Assembly (NCBI GenBank): GCA_037389465.1
Contig: JAZARR010000250.1
Span: 3,891,001-3,955,000 of the forward strand
Direction: 5' to 3'
Length of the DNA: 64,000 bases
Source: Baylisascaris procyonis
Lineage: Eukaryota; Nematoda; Chromadorea; Rhabditida; Ascarididae
Below are positions 36,901 through 47,111 of this stretch, one piece after another (positions within the stretch are counted from its first letter, which is position 1; each line of letters opens with the position of its first letter). The translations under genes and the position numbers were made by a program. A model generated the notes under the pieces. That model did no database searches and was not told the origin of the DNA. It saw only the letters and a program-made list of their open reading frames with translations.

Positions 36901-39525
36901 CTTCCCTTTTTGCTGTAGATCCCTCCTTCCCTTTTTGCTGTAGATTCCTCCTTCCCTTTTTGCTGTAGATCCCTCCTTCCCTTTTTGCTGTAGATCCCTC
37001 CTTCCCTTTTTGCTGTAGATTCCTCCTTCCCTTTTTGCTGTAGATCCCTCCTTCCCTTTTTGCTGTAGATCCCTCGTTCCCTTTTTGCTGTAGATCCCTC
37101 GTTCCCTTTTTGCTGTAGATCCCTCCTTCCCTTTTTGCTGTAGATCCCTCCTTCCCTTTTTGCTGTAGATCCCTCCTTCCCTTTTTGCTGTAGATCCCTC
37201 CTTCCCTTTTTGCCGTAGATCCCTCCTTCCCTTCTTTTGTTTTCTCGTCCTGCCTCCATTTTTTATGGATTTGCTTATGTGATATATGAATTCAATATGA
37301 GACTAAAGGGCTCATTTGTACCCTAGTAATTGATGAACTGTTTTGTATATTCATAAAAATGTTCACAAAAGGGCATCTGCTAAAACGACGCGGTTTTGGA
37401 TATACTCTTTAGCGTTTGCCTCAAAGTTTATTATTTCGCCAAGCATAAAAACATTTGAAATTTTTCTTCCTCATCTCCTAGCAGAAATTTATAGAATGCC
37501 AATTTCAATCAATAAAAATTGCATAAAGTAGACGTAGAATGCAGAGAAGTGAATAAGAGCCATTAATTGAAGTTAGTGCACGAATCCTCTCTAATAACGT
37601 TTTTTTTTTTCCAATTTTGCGCTAATAGCTGATTGCAGCGGTCGAAGAATTTCCAATATTCCCGATCGGTTATATTTTATTTCATCTCCTTTTCGCTCTT
37701 TGCCGATCTCATCTCGTCGCGCTATATCCTAGGCGATGCTTAAAGCATTTTCTACCGGAATAAAATATCTCACTCTGTATATTGAGACTTTTTGCTTTAT
37801 AATGGCTTCTGCTTTATTGTTGGTATTCTTCTCGCATACATTAGACGATCATTAGTCTGTTTCATTTAGATCCAACCGAGCAACGATGTTTGACAGTTGT
37901 AGTGATGTAGAATGCTTTTGCTTTGCTTTTCATTATTTTCTGTGTAGATTCTTTCTGCTCTCTCGAAAATATTTTCCTTCTAATTTATTTCTTTATTTTG
38001 ACATTGTTTCTATTATTGAATTCTTTCAAATTTATCTCGACATATTTGGGTGAGGATATATTTATGCCATTCGAAAATGCTTATATAAACTGAAATTATA
38101 GTTATTGATCATTTCTGCAAATATTTCTAACGCGTTCTAAGCAAATTCTTTTAAATATTTGACGATTTAGAAAGTCAAAAAATTTTCACGCTGTGGAATT
38201 CAATTTTAGTTCCGTTATGTCCTTTTTATTCTGCGGCGGTACGGTATCGTCATCATCGATGTTCATCGTTTTCAGGATCTATGCCGAATCAATAATCAGT
38301 TATTGATTGCGTTGGGTGTGGGACATCCGAAAATCGATCAGATATGTACACTACTCGCTCGTTACGGTATTCATCCAAAGATGACCGGTGCAGGTGGTGG
38401 AGGCAGTGTATTCGCTTTTCTTAAACCTGGTAAGTGCGTCAAGTTTGAAAGATAAAACAAAATTGAATATTTCATAGTAATGTTTGATTTATAATGGAAT
38501 ATGCACGTGAAGTTTTCAGTGGCTATATCACATTAGAGACAGAGCATCGCAGAAATGTTCGATTTCTTGATAGTGAGCTGAAACTATTATAAGCCGTTTT
38601 AGGCGTTTTTTTTTTCAACGCTACCATCGTGGTTATTCCAAAAGAGTTTTGAATTGCATCTTCGAAAATTCCCAACGTAACATAACACTATATTGTGCTA
38701 TGAACAAACTCCTCTATTAACATCCAAAATATTTATTAGACAGTGCCATATTGCAATATGATCTGTAACATGTGTAATATTTATTCCATATCTGTTCATC
38801 GAAATGCGTTTTCACTTAGGGAATTGGCAGAAAATGGGAGATAAGAGATATGTTGTTAAGATGCAATTCGTCATGCATATTCTTCGCGATGTTGGGTGCA
38901 AGGAGATGGATGGCTTCGCATTGTGTATATAGCTATCCAATGCGATTTAATGTTTCACTTTAGGGAGACATGAGGAAGGAAGTGGCGGTGGAGGTTTCTC
39001 TACTCACTCATTTTGCACCGCAGCAGTACCTAAAGCACTATGAGGCGACACGATAGTGTCTAGAAAGGTTTTGTTGTTGGAGAAGTAAAGAGGACAGAGT
39101 GGCAATGAGACGGTCATTGCAGTCCTTAAAACAATCTCGTCGAAGTTGAAGTTCTTGTGATCCATTGAGGGTTTTAAGTTAACCGTTCGCTTGCTACACT
39201 GGCATCCTGTTAACGAAGACGTATATCCTGTTTGCCCAAAAGTTGGTTACAGACATCAACAAGTGTGTATATGCGAAAATTTATTTTAGATACATCGACA
39301 ACAGTGCTCACAATGATAAAGGATGAACTGACGAAGCTTGATTATGAGCTATGGCAACCTCCGCTTGGTGGGCCAGGTGTTGTATGTCACGCCGGTAAAC
39401 CGGATCTTTTCAATGTGCCGATCGCAAGCCTCACAACGCCGTCCACAACGACGACGGCCAGTTCAGAATCCTCTTCACATTCGACCCCTTCCTCGTCACA
39501 CCACCGCCATCATGCCAAGAAGTGA
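15840..39525 (+). CDS. MVK: Mevalonate kinase, 13-exon gene (546 aa), exons joined
   Basis: Mevalonate kinase phosphorylates mevalonate with ATP in the cytosol or peroxisome, an early step of isoprenoid synthesis. Exons: 15840-15932, 16503-16650, 17353-17509, 19544-19639, 20842-20909, 21512-21582, 22538-22664, 23000-23048, 23580-23670, 24757-24933, 31295-31468, 38276-38429, 39290-39525. Total 1641 nt, an exact multiple of three. All three GHMP motifs are visible: APGKIILFGEHAVVYG (residues 15-30; Lys18 and Glu24), LPSCVGLGSSGAY (178-190), and MTGAGGGGSVFAF (453-465). Asp247 in HGRASGLDAAV fits the catalytic aspartate. Compared with the vertebrate enzyme (about 396 aa) it has about 30 extra residues at 133-165, a Gly/Ser-rich loop of about 80 residues at 331-412, and a Ser/Thr/His tail. 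ATG 15840 is the first ATG in its frame after an upstream stop and lies 65 nt behind a tttcag site. The family assignment is secure; single splice sites are inferred from phase and homology. Confidence 0.92.
16300..16362 (+). CDS. Possible extra mini-exon of mevalonate kinase (21 codons)
   Basis: A 63-nt segment, open in the kinase frame and bounded by ttgctgcag and CAG/gtaact, lies in the first intron. It reads LVRSMAKISF then STSLIDIRTTQ. It is phase 0 at both ends, so it could be included without a frameshift. SLIDIRT resembles GSIDLRT at the start of the next exon, which suggests an old exon duplication, a cassette exon, or an alternative start at ATG 16312. The family sequence runs directly from exon 1 to 16503, so the main messenger probably skips it. 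No expression evidence. Confidence 0.3.
16503..16650 (+). CDS. MVK: Mevalonate kinase exon at residues 32-81
   Basis: Starts after ttttgcag and reads TAVAGSIDLRTYVSLF, then ADGRIYLSLPDLGVEKTW, matching the second strand region and the LSLPN-like segment of the vertebrate enzyme. It ends in phase 1 at CTTGCAG before gtcggt. The split codon is completed by CG from the next exon, giving Ala. Confidence 0.88.
17353..17509 (+). CDS. MVK: Mevalonate kinase exon at residues 81-133
   Basis: The acceptor chosen is attatttgtag ending at 17352, because only it fits the phase-1 end of the preceding exon; the more obvious tttgcag at 17297 is in the wrong phase. Encodes SPPSLEVLVPIARRLSG and QHLAILAFWYLLLGVVQRKR, the helix before the substrate loop. 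Ends in phase 2 at AAAAAG before a gt followed by a long T run. Confidence 0.85.
19544..19639 (+). CDS. MVK: Mevalonate kinase acidic insertion exon (residues 133-165), likely cassette
   Basis: Starts after ttgtgcag, lead base completing Arg, and reads TIELEQMINELPASESDTSD then QLIKNAPSSKF. Phase 2 at both ends. The vertebrate protein has no matching segment between the QRK-like end of the helix and the strand leading to motif II. Joining the flanking exons directly keeps the frame (AG+G = Arg, then DLLAVKVTV) and restores the usual family length, so optional inclusion is likely. Confidence 0.7.
20842..20909 (+). CDS. MVK: Mevalonate kinase exon with GHMP motif II (residues 165-188)
   Basis: Acceptor attattttcag. 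Reads DLLAVKVTVRFKLPSCVGLG then SS, the ATP-phosphate-binding motif. The usual PPGAGLGSSAA has become LPSCVGLGSSGAY, keeping the GLGSS core. Ends in phase 1. Confidence 0.9.
21512..21582 (+). CDS. MVK: Mevalonate kinase exon at residues 188-211
   Basis: Acceptor ggattttag; reads AYCVCVATALLQTAGLIPPP then SIP, the helix after motif II. It ends in phase 0 at CCT before a consensus gtaagt. Confidence 0.88.
22538..22664 (+). CDS. MVK: Mevalonate kinase exon with catalytic Asp (residues 212-254)
   Basis: Acceptor cacattacag. Contains DMIRKWSAAAESLIHGRASG followed by LDAAVCTYG, matching the INKWAFQGERMIHG and GVDNAVSTWGG regions of the vertebrate enzyme. Asp247 is the expected catalytic base. Ends in phase 1. 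Confidence 0.92.
22863..22916. repeat. Short tandem duplication
   Basis: Two near-identical copies of a segment starting gcatttgtgtctaca and ending caatctacag lie head to tail in the kinase intron before 23000. They differ by a three-base gap. Confidence 0.8.
23000..23048 (+). CDS. MVK: Mevalonate kinase micro-exon (residues 254-270)
   Basis: A 49-nt exon after ttaattttcag. Reads GVACFKPGTRIQHLR and ends in phase 2 at CGAAA before gtacgc. Its split codon is completed by T of the next exon (Asn). Confidence 0.85.
23580..23670 (+). CDS. MVK: Mevalonate kinase exon at residues 270-300
   Basis: Acceptor tttatttcag. Reads LPDLRVILVNSKVERNTSRM then VQTVKERLKR, matching the LLTNTKVPRNTRALVAGVR strand-helix of the family. 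Phase 0 end at AGA before gtacgc. Confidence 0.9.
24757..24933 (+). CDS. MVK: Mevalonate kinase exon at residues 301-359
   Basis: Acceptor gacgttttgcag. Reads FPDVVEGIFNSIDAISRDAT then RILHRPLEENG, matching the vertebrate FPEIVAPLLTSIDAISLE helix. It then enters a non-conserved Gly/Pro stretch (NGGGGTPVPGAP). Phase 0 at both ends. Confidence 0.92.
24934..31294 (+). other. Large mevalonate kinase intron (6.4 kb)
   Basis: Less AT-rich than the upstream region. Holds the doubtful antisense ORF 25603-26061, a C13 tract, and an exon-like segment near 31032-31172 (acceptor attatag, donor GAA/gtgcgt) whose phase does not match the kinase. Confidence 0.6.
25603..26061 (-). CDS. Antisense intronic ORF (152 codons), doubtful
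   Basis: Longest non-repeat frame in the window, antisense in the kinase intron 24934-31294. The peptide is basic and Ser/Asn/Arg-rich, without a recognisable domain or hydrophobic core. A frame of this length can occur by chance in 64 kb, so it is listed only as a candidate. Confidence 0.12.
   Translation of the reverse strand: MRKRNIRLPEAKSATEMTSKRDRTLLNYRQEKIKSSFSNHSMQQKHAPHQHSVSPSLSLPRKAIKTDSQGSLRLSYERRNPSYLRNVKASSVKWNITQFPTRNSANFSHLYEYILMRVYNKANKTLRRCNFQESLQNQLNAFKVSISNWTFE
31295..31468 (+). CDS. MVK: Mevalonate kinase Gly/Ser-rich loop exon (residues 360-417)
   Basis: Acceptor gcaattgcag, donor AAC/gtaagc. Reads PGGHSGAGSVRSGSVNSYVA, then more Gly/Ser, ending with ELTDTYSKLN, which rejoins the conserved helix before GVGH. 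Both ends are phase 0, so the 58 codons could be skipped in frame. The exon is GC-richer than its surroundings. The loop has no counterpart in the vertebrate enzyme. Confidence 0.82.
32770..32888 (+). other. Coding-like island inside a mevalonate kinase intron
   Basis: Bounded by actttgcag and ATTC/gtcagt. One frame reads KASSSFTDRAFLRDTLGYLL then LAIDRIAASSHLALHHIR, helix-like. Its phases (2 in, 1 out) do not fit between the flanking kinase exons, so it is not a simple cassette exon. Confidence 0.2.
33841..33915. repeat. (TA)n microsatellite beside the minisatellite
   Basis: 75 bp of pure TA repeat, about 160 bp before the 25-bp array and in the same intron. Confidence 0.98.
34078..37231. 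repeat. 25-bp minisatellite array, about 126 copies, in a mevalonate kinase intron
   Basis: The unit on the + strand is a 16-nt pyrimidine run (CCCTCCTTCCCTTTTT) followed by GCTGTAGAT, 25 bp, tandem for about 3.15 kb. Copies 34078-34460 are nearly identical. The middle (about 34460-35960) is rich in point variants (GATTCC, GAACCC, GCTATAG, GCTCTAG, GCTGCAG) and holds three 26-bp units with one extra C near 34829, 34928 and 35058. The distal part is again more uniform. Because 25 is not a multiple of 3, the minus strand is open in all frames and yields a 539-codon phantom ORF at 35640-37259 with a 25-residue period. That is not a gene: it is pure repeat, and no start context or codon signal is present. 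Confidence 0.97.
38276..38429 (+). CDS. MVK: Mevalonate kinase exon with GHMP motif III (residues 418-469)
   Basis: Acceptor catcgttttcag. Reads NNQLLIALGVGHPKIDQICT and then PKMTGAGGGGSVFAFLKP, matching the family NALGVGHASLDQLC and KLTGAGGGGC segments. Ends in phase 1 before gtaagt. Confidence 0.93.
38430..39289 (+). other. Last mevalonate kinase intron
   Basis: 860 bases, no second coding signal and no repeat seen. Confidence 0.7.
39290..39525 (+). CDS. MVK: Mevalonate kinase terminal exon (residues 469-546)
   Basis: Acceptor aatttattttag. Reads TSTTVLTMIKDELTKLDYEL then WQPPLGGPGVVCH, matching the C-terminal helix and the IGAPGVSIH end of the family. The remaining about 40 residues (many Thr and Ser, then HHRHHAKK) form a tail absent from the vertebrate enzyme. 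Stop TGA at 39523-39525. Confidence 0.9.
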
Positions 39526-41029
39526 CTGCTCACTTTGAATAGTGATCGATGTGCCCTCGAGGGTGATTTGCAGTCAGTTTAGTGTTTGAATGCCCACGTT
39601 TGCCTCCTCTCATTCATCGAAATGGGCTCGTTGCATGACGAACGTCGCACACCTCTATACCGTTGTGCACATTTCTACCAACGATTGCACAGTTGTGTCA
39701 AGTTGGGGGAATAATTGAAGGAACCTTTGATGGTATGTTTATAAGATAAGGGTATCTTAACTGTATGACGTTATTGTGCCATAAATCTATCAACGTGTTT
39801 CTTTCAAAGCGTAATGTTCATAATTCAAATTTTTTCGCTCTTTTGGGTGATGAAATCGTTGAATTTTTACTGCGATCAATGCTTAACTTCCTTTTTCATA
39901 GAAAATTTCCATCCAGTGAATTGTGGGTGAAAAATTGCGAAGTTCACAAATCGTTTTTTCAAAGTTTTCCGATCACTGTTTTCAATAATGAAAGATAGGA
40001 CATTGCTCAAAAGCCTATCAATGGCGTTTATGCAAATAACTTGATAGCCTGCTGCAGATATGTGGGCCATTGTTTACTATTGCTCTTTTTTCATGCAATA
40101 GCTTCTGAGCGCCAACTTAGTATGAACTGAGCTCAGGAGTGGCTTCTTTCAGCTGTATTTCTTAAGTGAAGCTTGAGGTTATCATTGGCTTCTTGGTGAT
40201 ACAAAACGTTCAGATTTCCCATTCAATTCCGTTTAGTGTCAAAAGGAACTTAAATGTTATTTATGCTTGGGATTGGAATTTTTATTCTTGAGATCTTGAT
40301 AAGTGATTAAATTGATTGTAGCATAAAGACTGCATTTAGGTAATGCTTGGGAAATTGGAACGAAATCAATCGGAAATGCCTTTAGGCAATCTGTGTTTTA
40401 TTGCGTTTGGAGTAGATAATGGAAAAGGGTTGATGAGTATTAGTATCATCCGCTGTTGAGTCTTATAGGACAAATAACCACCCATCGTCATATTTAATCA
40501 AAGGCAAATAGTCTAAATTGGTGCTATCGAATCGTTTTCATGCATGAGCAGATATTACTCTGCTACTGATCCATCGCATCGAATAAGACGCTTCGTTTTG
40601 GTTACTAATTCGAACGCATGCGCCTAATTCATGGTGTTGTTATTATTATCCCTTCCTTATGCCGAATGAGCGTTCTTTAGGCGTGAACTTTAGCCCACAT
40701 TAGAAGCCTAGTCGTCTTTCTTTGACATGGACTTTAAGAGATGAGTGCCAGGGCTTGCACTAACTTTGACAGTGGCGAGCTGCATTGTTTCTAGAAAATG
40801 ATATGAGGTGGAGGGGCGGTATGTGACTCCATCAGCAACAAACGGGGCAATATTAGGTGTGCGATGGCATGCCAAACTTGGGAACGTGCTAACGGATTTG
40901 TCAAACGGCGCATGGTGGTCGATGCGCTTGTTTACCCATGCTGAGCAGAGCCTTTGACTTATAAATATTCATCGAAATATTGGTGATTATGTGTAACCAT
41001 CGAAAGGGATACTTTGGTGATTCACCTTC
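39526..41029. other. Convergent intergenic region, mevalonate kinase / PDZ gene
   Basis: Should contain the 3' ends of both genes. No canonical AATAAA close behind the kinase stop was found; an aataat at 39709 is the nearest variant. Short ORFs here have no support. Confidence 0.5.
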
Positions 41030-41053
41030 TCACCCACCTGGTTTCGTTACAAT
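41030..41053 (-). CDS. Candidate terminal micro-exon of the PDZ gene
   Basis: A very strong acceptor (ten or more T then gcag) is followed in phase 0 by IVTKPGG and a TGA at 41030-41032. It would end the protein with the preceding exon's frame. Alternatively the CCAG/gtgggt inside it is a donor and the gene continues. Confidence 0.3.
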   Translation of the reverse strand: MVTKPGG

Positions 41054-44000
41054 CTGCAAAAAAAAAACAGCAAACATCTGCCAAAGATGTGATAGATAGG
41101 GCAATGAGTAGGATGCAATAGTGAGCTCATAATGTGGTCATTTTGATGCTTGAATCGGGTATGTGAACTTCCATGGTGATCATTGATGAAGTAACTAACG
41201 AAAAGCATATTCGAGATGATGGAACTTGATAAGAAGATGCTATCTACAGAAGTTGTCACCTTTTGCAGCAAATTTTAGTCACTGCCAATTAGAATATACA
41301 AAAATTTAAAAGTGAGATGCACCATCTGCCTTTTCGATATCAGTGGCATTAGAATAGGCGGTGATGAACGTATAAAAATCCAATGTAGAAGCATCAAGCT
41401 TCTCATGTTCGAAAATTTGGCTATTTTCAACTGTTCTTGTTTGTTTTGTCTGAGATCATGACAATTTCTTTATCGATCATTACGCTTAGGGATATGAGTG
41501 AAATAGGTTTGGGATTGAGCTCATACAAGCGATTCAAGCTGAACAGTAAACGTCCATCGAAGCAGCGCTGACTGCGTTTCATCGAACCTCCAAGCAACGA
41601 TGCGTCAAGTGATGATGCTACGTTCGAATTAATAAAGCAATCCATTTGCGCTCTTCCCTGCGTTTCTCTTTTCTCTTTCCCTATTTTTTTCAATGAGATT
41701 CATATTTTTTACAACTTTTTAAAATGCTCTTTTATAAGGTTTGCCTCGGATAGGTTTGTTTATTGTCTGTTTATTCATAGATTTATTAGCTCAGCCATTT
41801 CGTGTACGATAAAGGGTCATTGTGTTTTACTCTCCTCTCTTCTTAAATAAAATTTTCATTATTTTCAGTACTCCAAATCCACTGATTCAAGTAAAAATTA
41901 AAAATTCCGATTAATTATTTCCGACCTGAACCATATAATTTCAGTTTCATGGGAGAAATAAACTCATTTAAATTAATTGCCTTCAAATGTTGAGTCTCAA
42001 TAAAATGGTGAATTAATGAATCATTCATCAATCTTAATTTGGATCTTTCATTGTTCAATATCGATAACTCGGAAAGAAGTGTTCGATTAATCAATTCCGA
42101 TCGTTCGTTTCATGGAACTCGAACTGATATTCATGCAATTGATGGCAGTTGGTCCTTTTTTTTTTTGGGGGGGGGGGGGATTCCTATCGTTATAGCGCCC
42201 CTCCGTAGAGACTCGGCAGTTCGGTGTGGTGCTTAATAATGTTAGCTTGTGCAAACGTTCTCATTGACAGATTCATTGATTTAAGCAATGCCTCTTGGCA
42301 TATTTTTTTTTTTCTTTATTTCATTATTCCCCTTTTTTCTGTGTTGTATTATTAATACGCAACGTTTCGATTGTTAGAGTTTTAAGTGGATATTTAACGC
42401 AGTCATTACGCATATAAGAAGTAAGCTTTATCTTGTTGGCGCATTGTGAAATCCTCCATTGCGATGTAAAACTTCGTTAATAATAATATTGATAATAATA
42501 ATAATAATAAATAGAGTTGCACTATTTTGTTTGCTTGCATATTTCTTGGTTATTATCCGTGTCTTTGTGTAAAAATTAGTGTCTCATCGAGACGAATGAT
42601 TATTTTTGCATGGGTTACTGCTAAGATTGTCCACAGACATGAGTAAATATGGCAGTGAGATAGAGGGTGAAGGGGCAGTAAGCTTGCCATCCGATGTCGT
42701 TGATTCAGGTCACTATTGTGGTTGTATAGGCGTGAAGCGTAGGGCACTGAATTTGCCCCTCAGTGATATTGTAGCATATCCGATAACTAATAATATAGAA
42801 TTAATGCCTCGTTAATATGAAACCTCCAAGTAACGCCCATCCAGCACAGCTAATAATATGGAATTTCGGTGAATGAAAATAATCGACCGATCAAATGGTG
42901 TTTCAATTGTCAAGTTCTATATATATATATCTATAATGGAAGCTCTATATGCAACGATAATAAGATGCATTGCATGCAAGCAACATCACCCACCCCTCAT
43001 AAAGAAAAACCCATCGACAGTACTGATGTGTTGTTGGAAATAGTTCTTTAAAAGTTTCACTGCTTCTAGCCATTGGTGGGGCGTCATCACTTTAGAAAAT
43101 TTGGTCAAATTCGCCAACAATAAAGCGGAGAATTAGAAATGAGGATATGATCTATGCCCATCCCCGTTATAATCAGGATCGGTTTTAATTCATTACCATA
43201 CGAATACAGGCTGAAGTTGGCCCAATCGCGATTAGGTTTTAATCGACATCCCACGAATAACAAATAGCCTGTCTCTAGGTGAATTACGACCTTCAACTGT
43301 GTCCTCGAATGTGAGAGAAAGTTGAAAAGAAACAACTATGCATTTTTGCATTTTATAAATTTATTGGGTGGGAAGAAATATTCGCTTAGGAATCCAGCTA
43401 AGTAAAGCATGCAAATGAAGATAAGAAAACTGGGTTAGGTATTTCTTCCCTGTCCTCAGCGTACAAAAAAAAAACCATTTATATATCCTGCACTGTATCA
43501 TCTATACGATTTATAAATTTCCAACGTCCACCTGGTGCATAGTGGAAGCAATTCATTGTTCCACTTGCAAAAATGTTTACAGCATAGATGCCCTTTTTCA
43601 TATGCACCCAAAATATATGTTGCTTCTCACTCGTATCGCTCCTACGTAAATATGCAGCTGTGGAGTGGAGTACCGTTACATCTGCTTACGTTTAAGCTCA
43701 TAAAAAGATTTTTTGAAACAAATGAAGAATAAAGAAACGAAAAAAATGGTTATTAGTGAAATATCAACACACATGCCTTATGCGAGTGATCTTTCCATAA
43801 CTCACTTAAACGACGAAAAGAATACTGTAAAAGTGGTTAAGTCATCCAGGGGAAAAGACTGTTTCTTCCAAGGAGAGATGATGTGAAATTTATCACTGAA
43901 AATAAATCTATGCAATCTGGTTATTTGATAAAGAATCTGATGTGAATGTGGATGAAATGTGAATGAACAAAATCATTGGTTTATGTAAAACGATGCTGAT

Positions 44001-47000
44001 GTCTATTGTGTTTTACCATTACTTATAGCTTTTAGCTATAACTAATGAATCGTGTGCATCGCTCTAAATTTATATCATTGTAATATCAGTTAGGACATCG
44101 TTTCACCTACATTCCCAGGAATAAGCATGAATGCGATGGAAGAAATAACACTGTGCTGATAGTAGTTGTCAATATTATCATTGACATCCATGTGCATCTT
44201 TGAGATACTTAATCCTGAAAGTATGTACAGTGTAGCATTAAGCAGGTGTGGAGATGATCGTTGAGAAAGAGGAGATGCTTGGTTGTAGGCACGTTGTGAC
44301 ATCGTACTTGGCACCCTCTGATATCGGACGTTCAGTTATAGTCGTGAAGTAGTCCTGAAACGAGATGCAAAGTCACCCTTGTGTGTCTATTAACTTGTCG
44401 CATGTACAAAATCTTCGGGCCATGTGAGTTTCAAATTCTGACCATTCTTGAGAAGGGGTTTCAGCCTAGAGGGGCAACAAAGACTTTGAGTTAAGCTTGA
44501 AACCAACTTGACGCCTAAGCTGGTGATTAACATTTACCCCAATAGGCGTTGGTCTGGCAGAATACTTTTTGGATTCCGACAAGCTTCGGAGACAAACTTG
44601 AATTACCTGCTGCCACTAGAGACTCGGGCTTAAGCCTATCTTCTACAATTCAGGCAACCCAAATTCATACTGAATCTGTTTTAAGCGGGAATTCATATGA
44701 TAGAAGAAATACGCATGAACATCGAAAAATTTTACCTTTTGAATGCTTTGTCTCCCACTATATAATAATAATACTTTTAATGGGGACGATTAACTAGGGA
44801 TGAGTGAAGAATCTTATCCTTTGCTAGCATTCTAAAAAGAGTTTCCTCCCTCCCATTTCTCTCCCTTTTCCTCTTCTTTCCTCCATTATTCTATAAAATT
44901 GTATCAACAGACATAAACACAAGACATTAGGTCAATAGTAATTTATGCAAAGAACAAACCCTATTATTAAACGTCCATAGAATATAGTCTTTCACCTCGA
45001 CGGTACTTGCAAAGTGTCGTCCATCGACGTCGATAATGCGATCACCAACAGCAAAAAGTTTACCCGAAGTGGGTCCGTGATCGTAGATGAAAATATTCCC
45101 GTTGCACTGCTTCAGCGAAAGACGTAAATGCTGACGCGACTGTTGTCCATCGCTATCAACTTTCTTCCATTCCATGATCACGAGCTGCAATTCTATATAT
45201 GGAAAATGAAAAATGTGATATTTTTATCACTCCTCTTGCAAGAAACATTTTATTTGCATTTCTAAATCGTCCCGATATACATAAGGCAACAGGTTTGTTC
45301 ACTGTGAAAATAAGGTTGTTCCATTGCAGTGCATTGATAACTGAAGTTTACACAGTTGCCAGTATAAAGTTTACATAGTTGCCAATATAAACAATGATTT
45401 TCCTTACTGCATCCTTACTACTCGGTAGAGGCAATGGAGAGAAAAGTGATGAATCGATAGACAGCAACAAAGTTTGTTATCTTCCTTGGAATTTTAAAGG
45501 AATATGCCAACAGCAAAGAATGCAAGCAGTCACAATCGGCAAAAACGATACTGGTTCGGGCTAATCTCCAATTCCGATATGCAGTGATTTCTTGATGAGC
45601 ATCTACTTTCGTCATATCAAGAAAAAATAAAGTATACGATTAGAAATGGACGGGGAATGAACGGAATTCGTCATGCGATACGCCCGATGGTGAAAATGGT
45701 GAATGTTGATCGGAATCCTTTGATTTCGTTGGTCAGTGAGAGAATTCCGGAAGAAAGGGACGGAGAAACATTGTGTTGATATTGACCCTAAGGAATAATG
45801 ATAGAAAGTGAAATCATACTCGATAGTCGTATCCATCTCTACGCTCAAAAGCAGTCGATCTTGTCTCATCGATTGCTAATTTAACAAACGAATTGCGCAT
45901 ATCATGAGTTGCTTTACGTTGACTCTAAAAATACATTAAATCTATGTGCTCATTTTTATAATTTTTGGATTATTAGACGGTAAGAATAATGGTGGAAAAA
46001 CGTTTCATTATATTACATAAACTGAATTGATATCCCGTTCGATATCGATAAGGAAAAAGACCGCATCAAAACGTTTCAAACTGATGACCACAATAATGCT
46101 GATAACTGTGAAGAAATCTCAACTAACCACAAATCATATCAGTGACAGTTTAAAAACTATATTGCTATTAGCGCTCTCATCACAGCATTATTCATTTTTG
46201 TTGTTTCGAAAGAACAAAAATGAATCATTTTGAAAATTTACATTAAAAGTATTTGCATATAGGGACAATATATATTTTGCATATCCATCGGATATATCTG
46301 TGATAAAATCCTGAACTATCTCAGAATATTTTTATTCGAATACAACAGAAAACTAACGAAATATTCCAAGAAAGAAGTACCTCAAGTTCATGTCGCAACT
46401 GTTCAATTAGCAATCTTTGCTCGTGAATAATAGCGTCCTTAGTGGAATGCTCTCGTGATGCTTCCCGATCCTGGAAGTGTTGCCAGATAAACGATCTGCT
46501 TGATCACTTATACCTATGTTCGAAGTATTTTAGGTTTCCTCTAATAACCGTGATGACTTTTGGAAGGAAATGCAAGAAAATATTAGCGAACTTGATGGTA
46601 TGAAAATATGTTATTCTTTTCCTCTTTCTCCTCACTGTTCTAGCGATCACAAAGCTTGAATCTATGGAAATAAAACTGTTTAGAGACGCTACTAATCTCA
46701 GAAATATTAACGAAAATCAAACGCATCTCATAGTGAGGCAAAAAATGCTAAAAAGAGAATAGAAGGGTGACATGATGAAGTAGGTAAAGAGGAGAGATGG
46801 AAGGTTACCATCGAAAGTTTCTCATGTTTATTTCTATTAACGAAGGTTCTATAAAATACAAGTTCACGTTTCTCAAGGACGCACTAGGCACAGCAAGAAG
46901 GAAATATTAAGCCAAACGCCACACTAAGTGTCACTACCAGTTTGCTGTATTCCACTTACGCAAAAGCTGCAACAATACCATCATTGACGCATCCAGAAAG

Positions 47001-47052
47001 GACGCGAGGATAGGTATGAGGATAGCTGGTCGTCGTGGTAGTACAATTTCAC

Positions 47053-47111
<59 letters not shown>

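Larger units (their letters stand above)
31469..38275 (+). other. Large mevalonate kinase intron carrying the minisatellite (6.8 kb)
   Basis: In order: pyrimidine-rich unique sequence, the coding-like island at 32770-32888, the TA tract at 33841-33915, the 25-bp array at 34078-37231, then about 1 kb of AT-rich sequence before the exon at 38276. Confidence 0.8.

Noticed and set aside
35640..37259. 539-aa Lys/Gly/Glu-rich repetitive protein on the minus strand
   Set aside because: It is only the translation of the 25-bp minisatellite, open in all minus frames; see the repeat entry.
45545..45595. Minus-strand exon-like segment reading AHQEITAYRNWRLAR
   Set aside because: It would need phase 1 on both sides, but the neighbouring PDZ-gene exons meet in phase 0; the acceptor is purine-rich.
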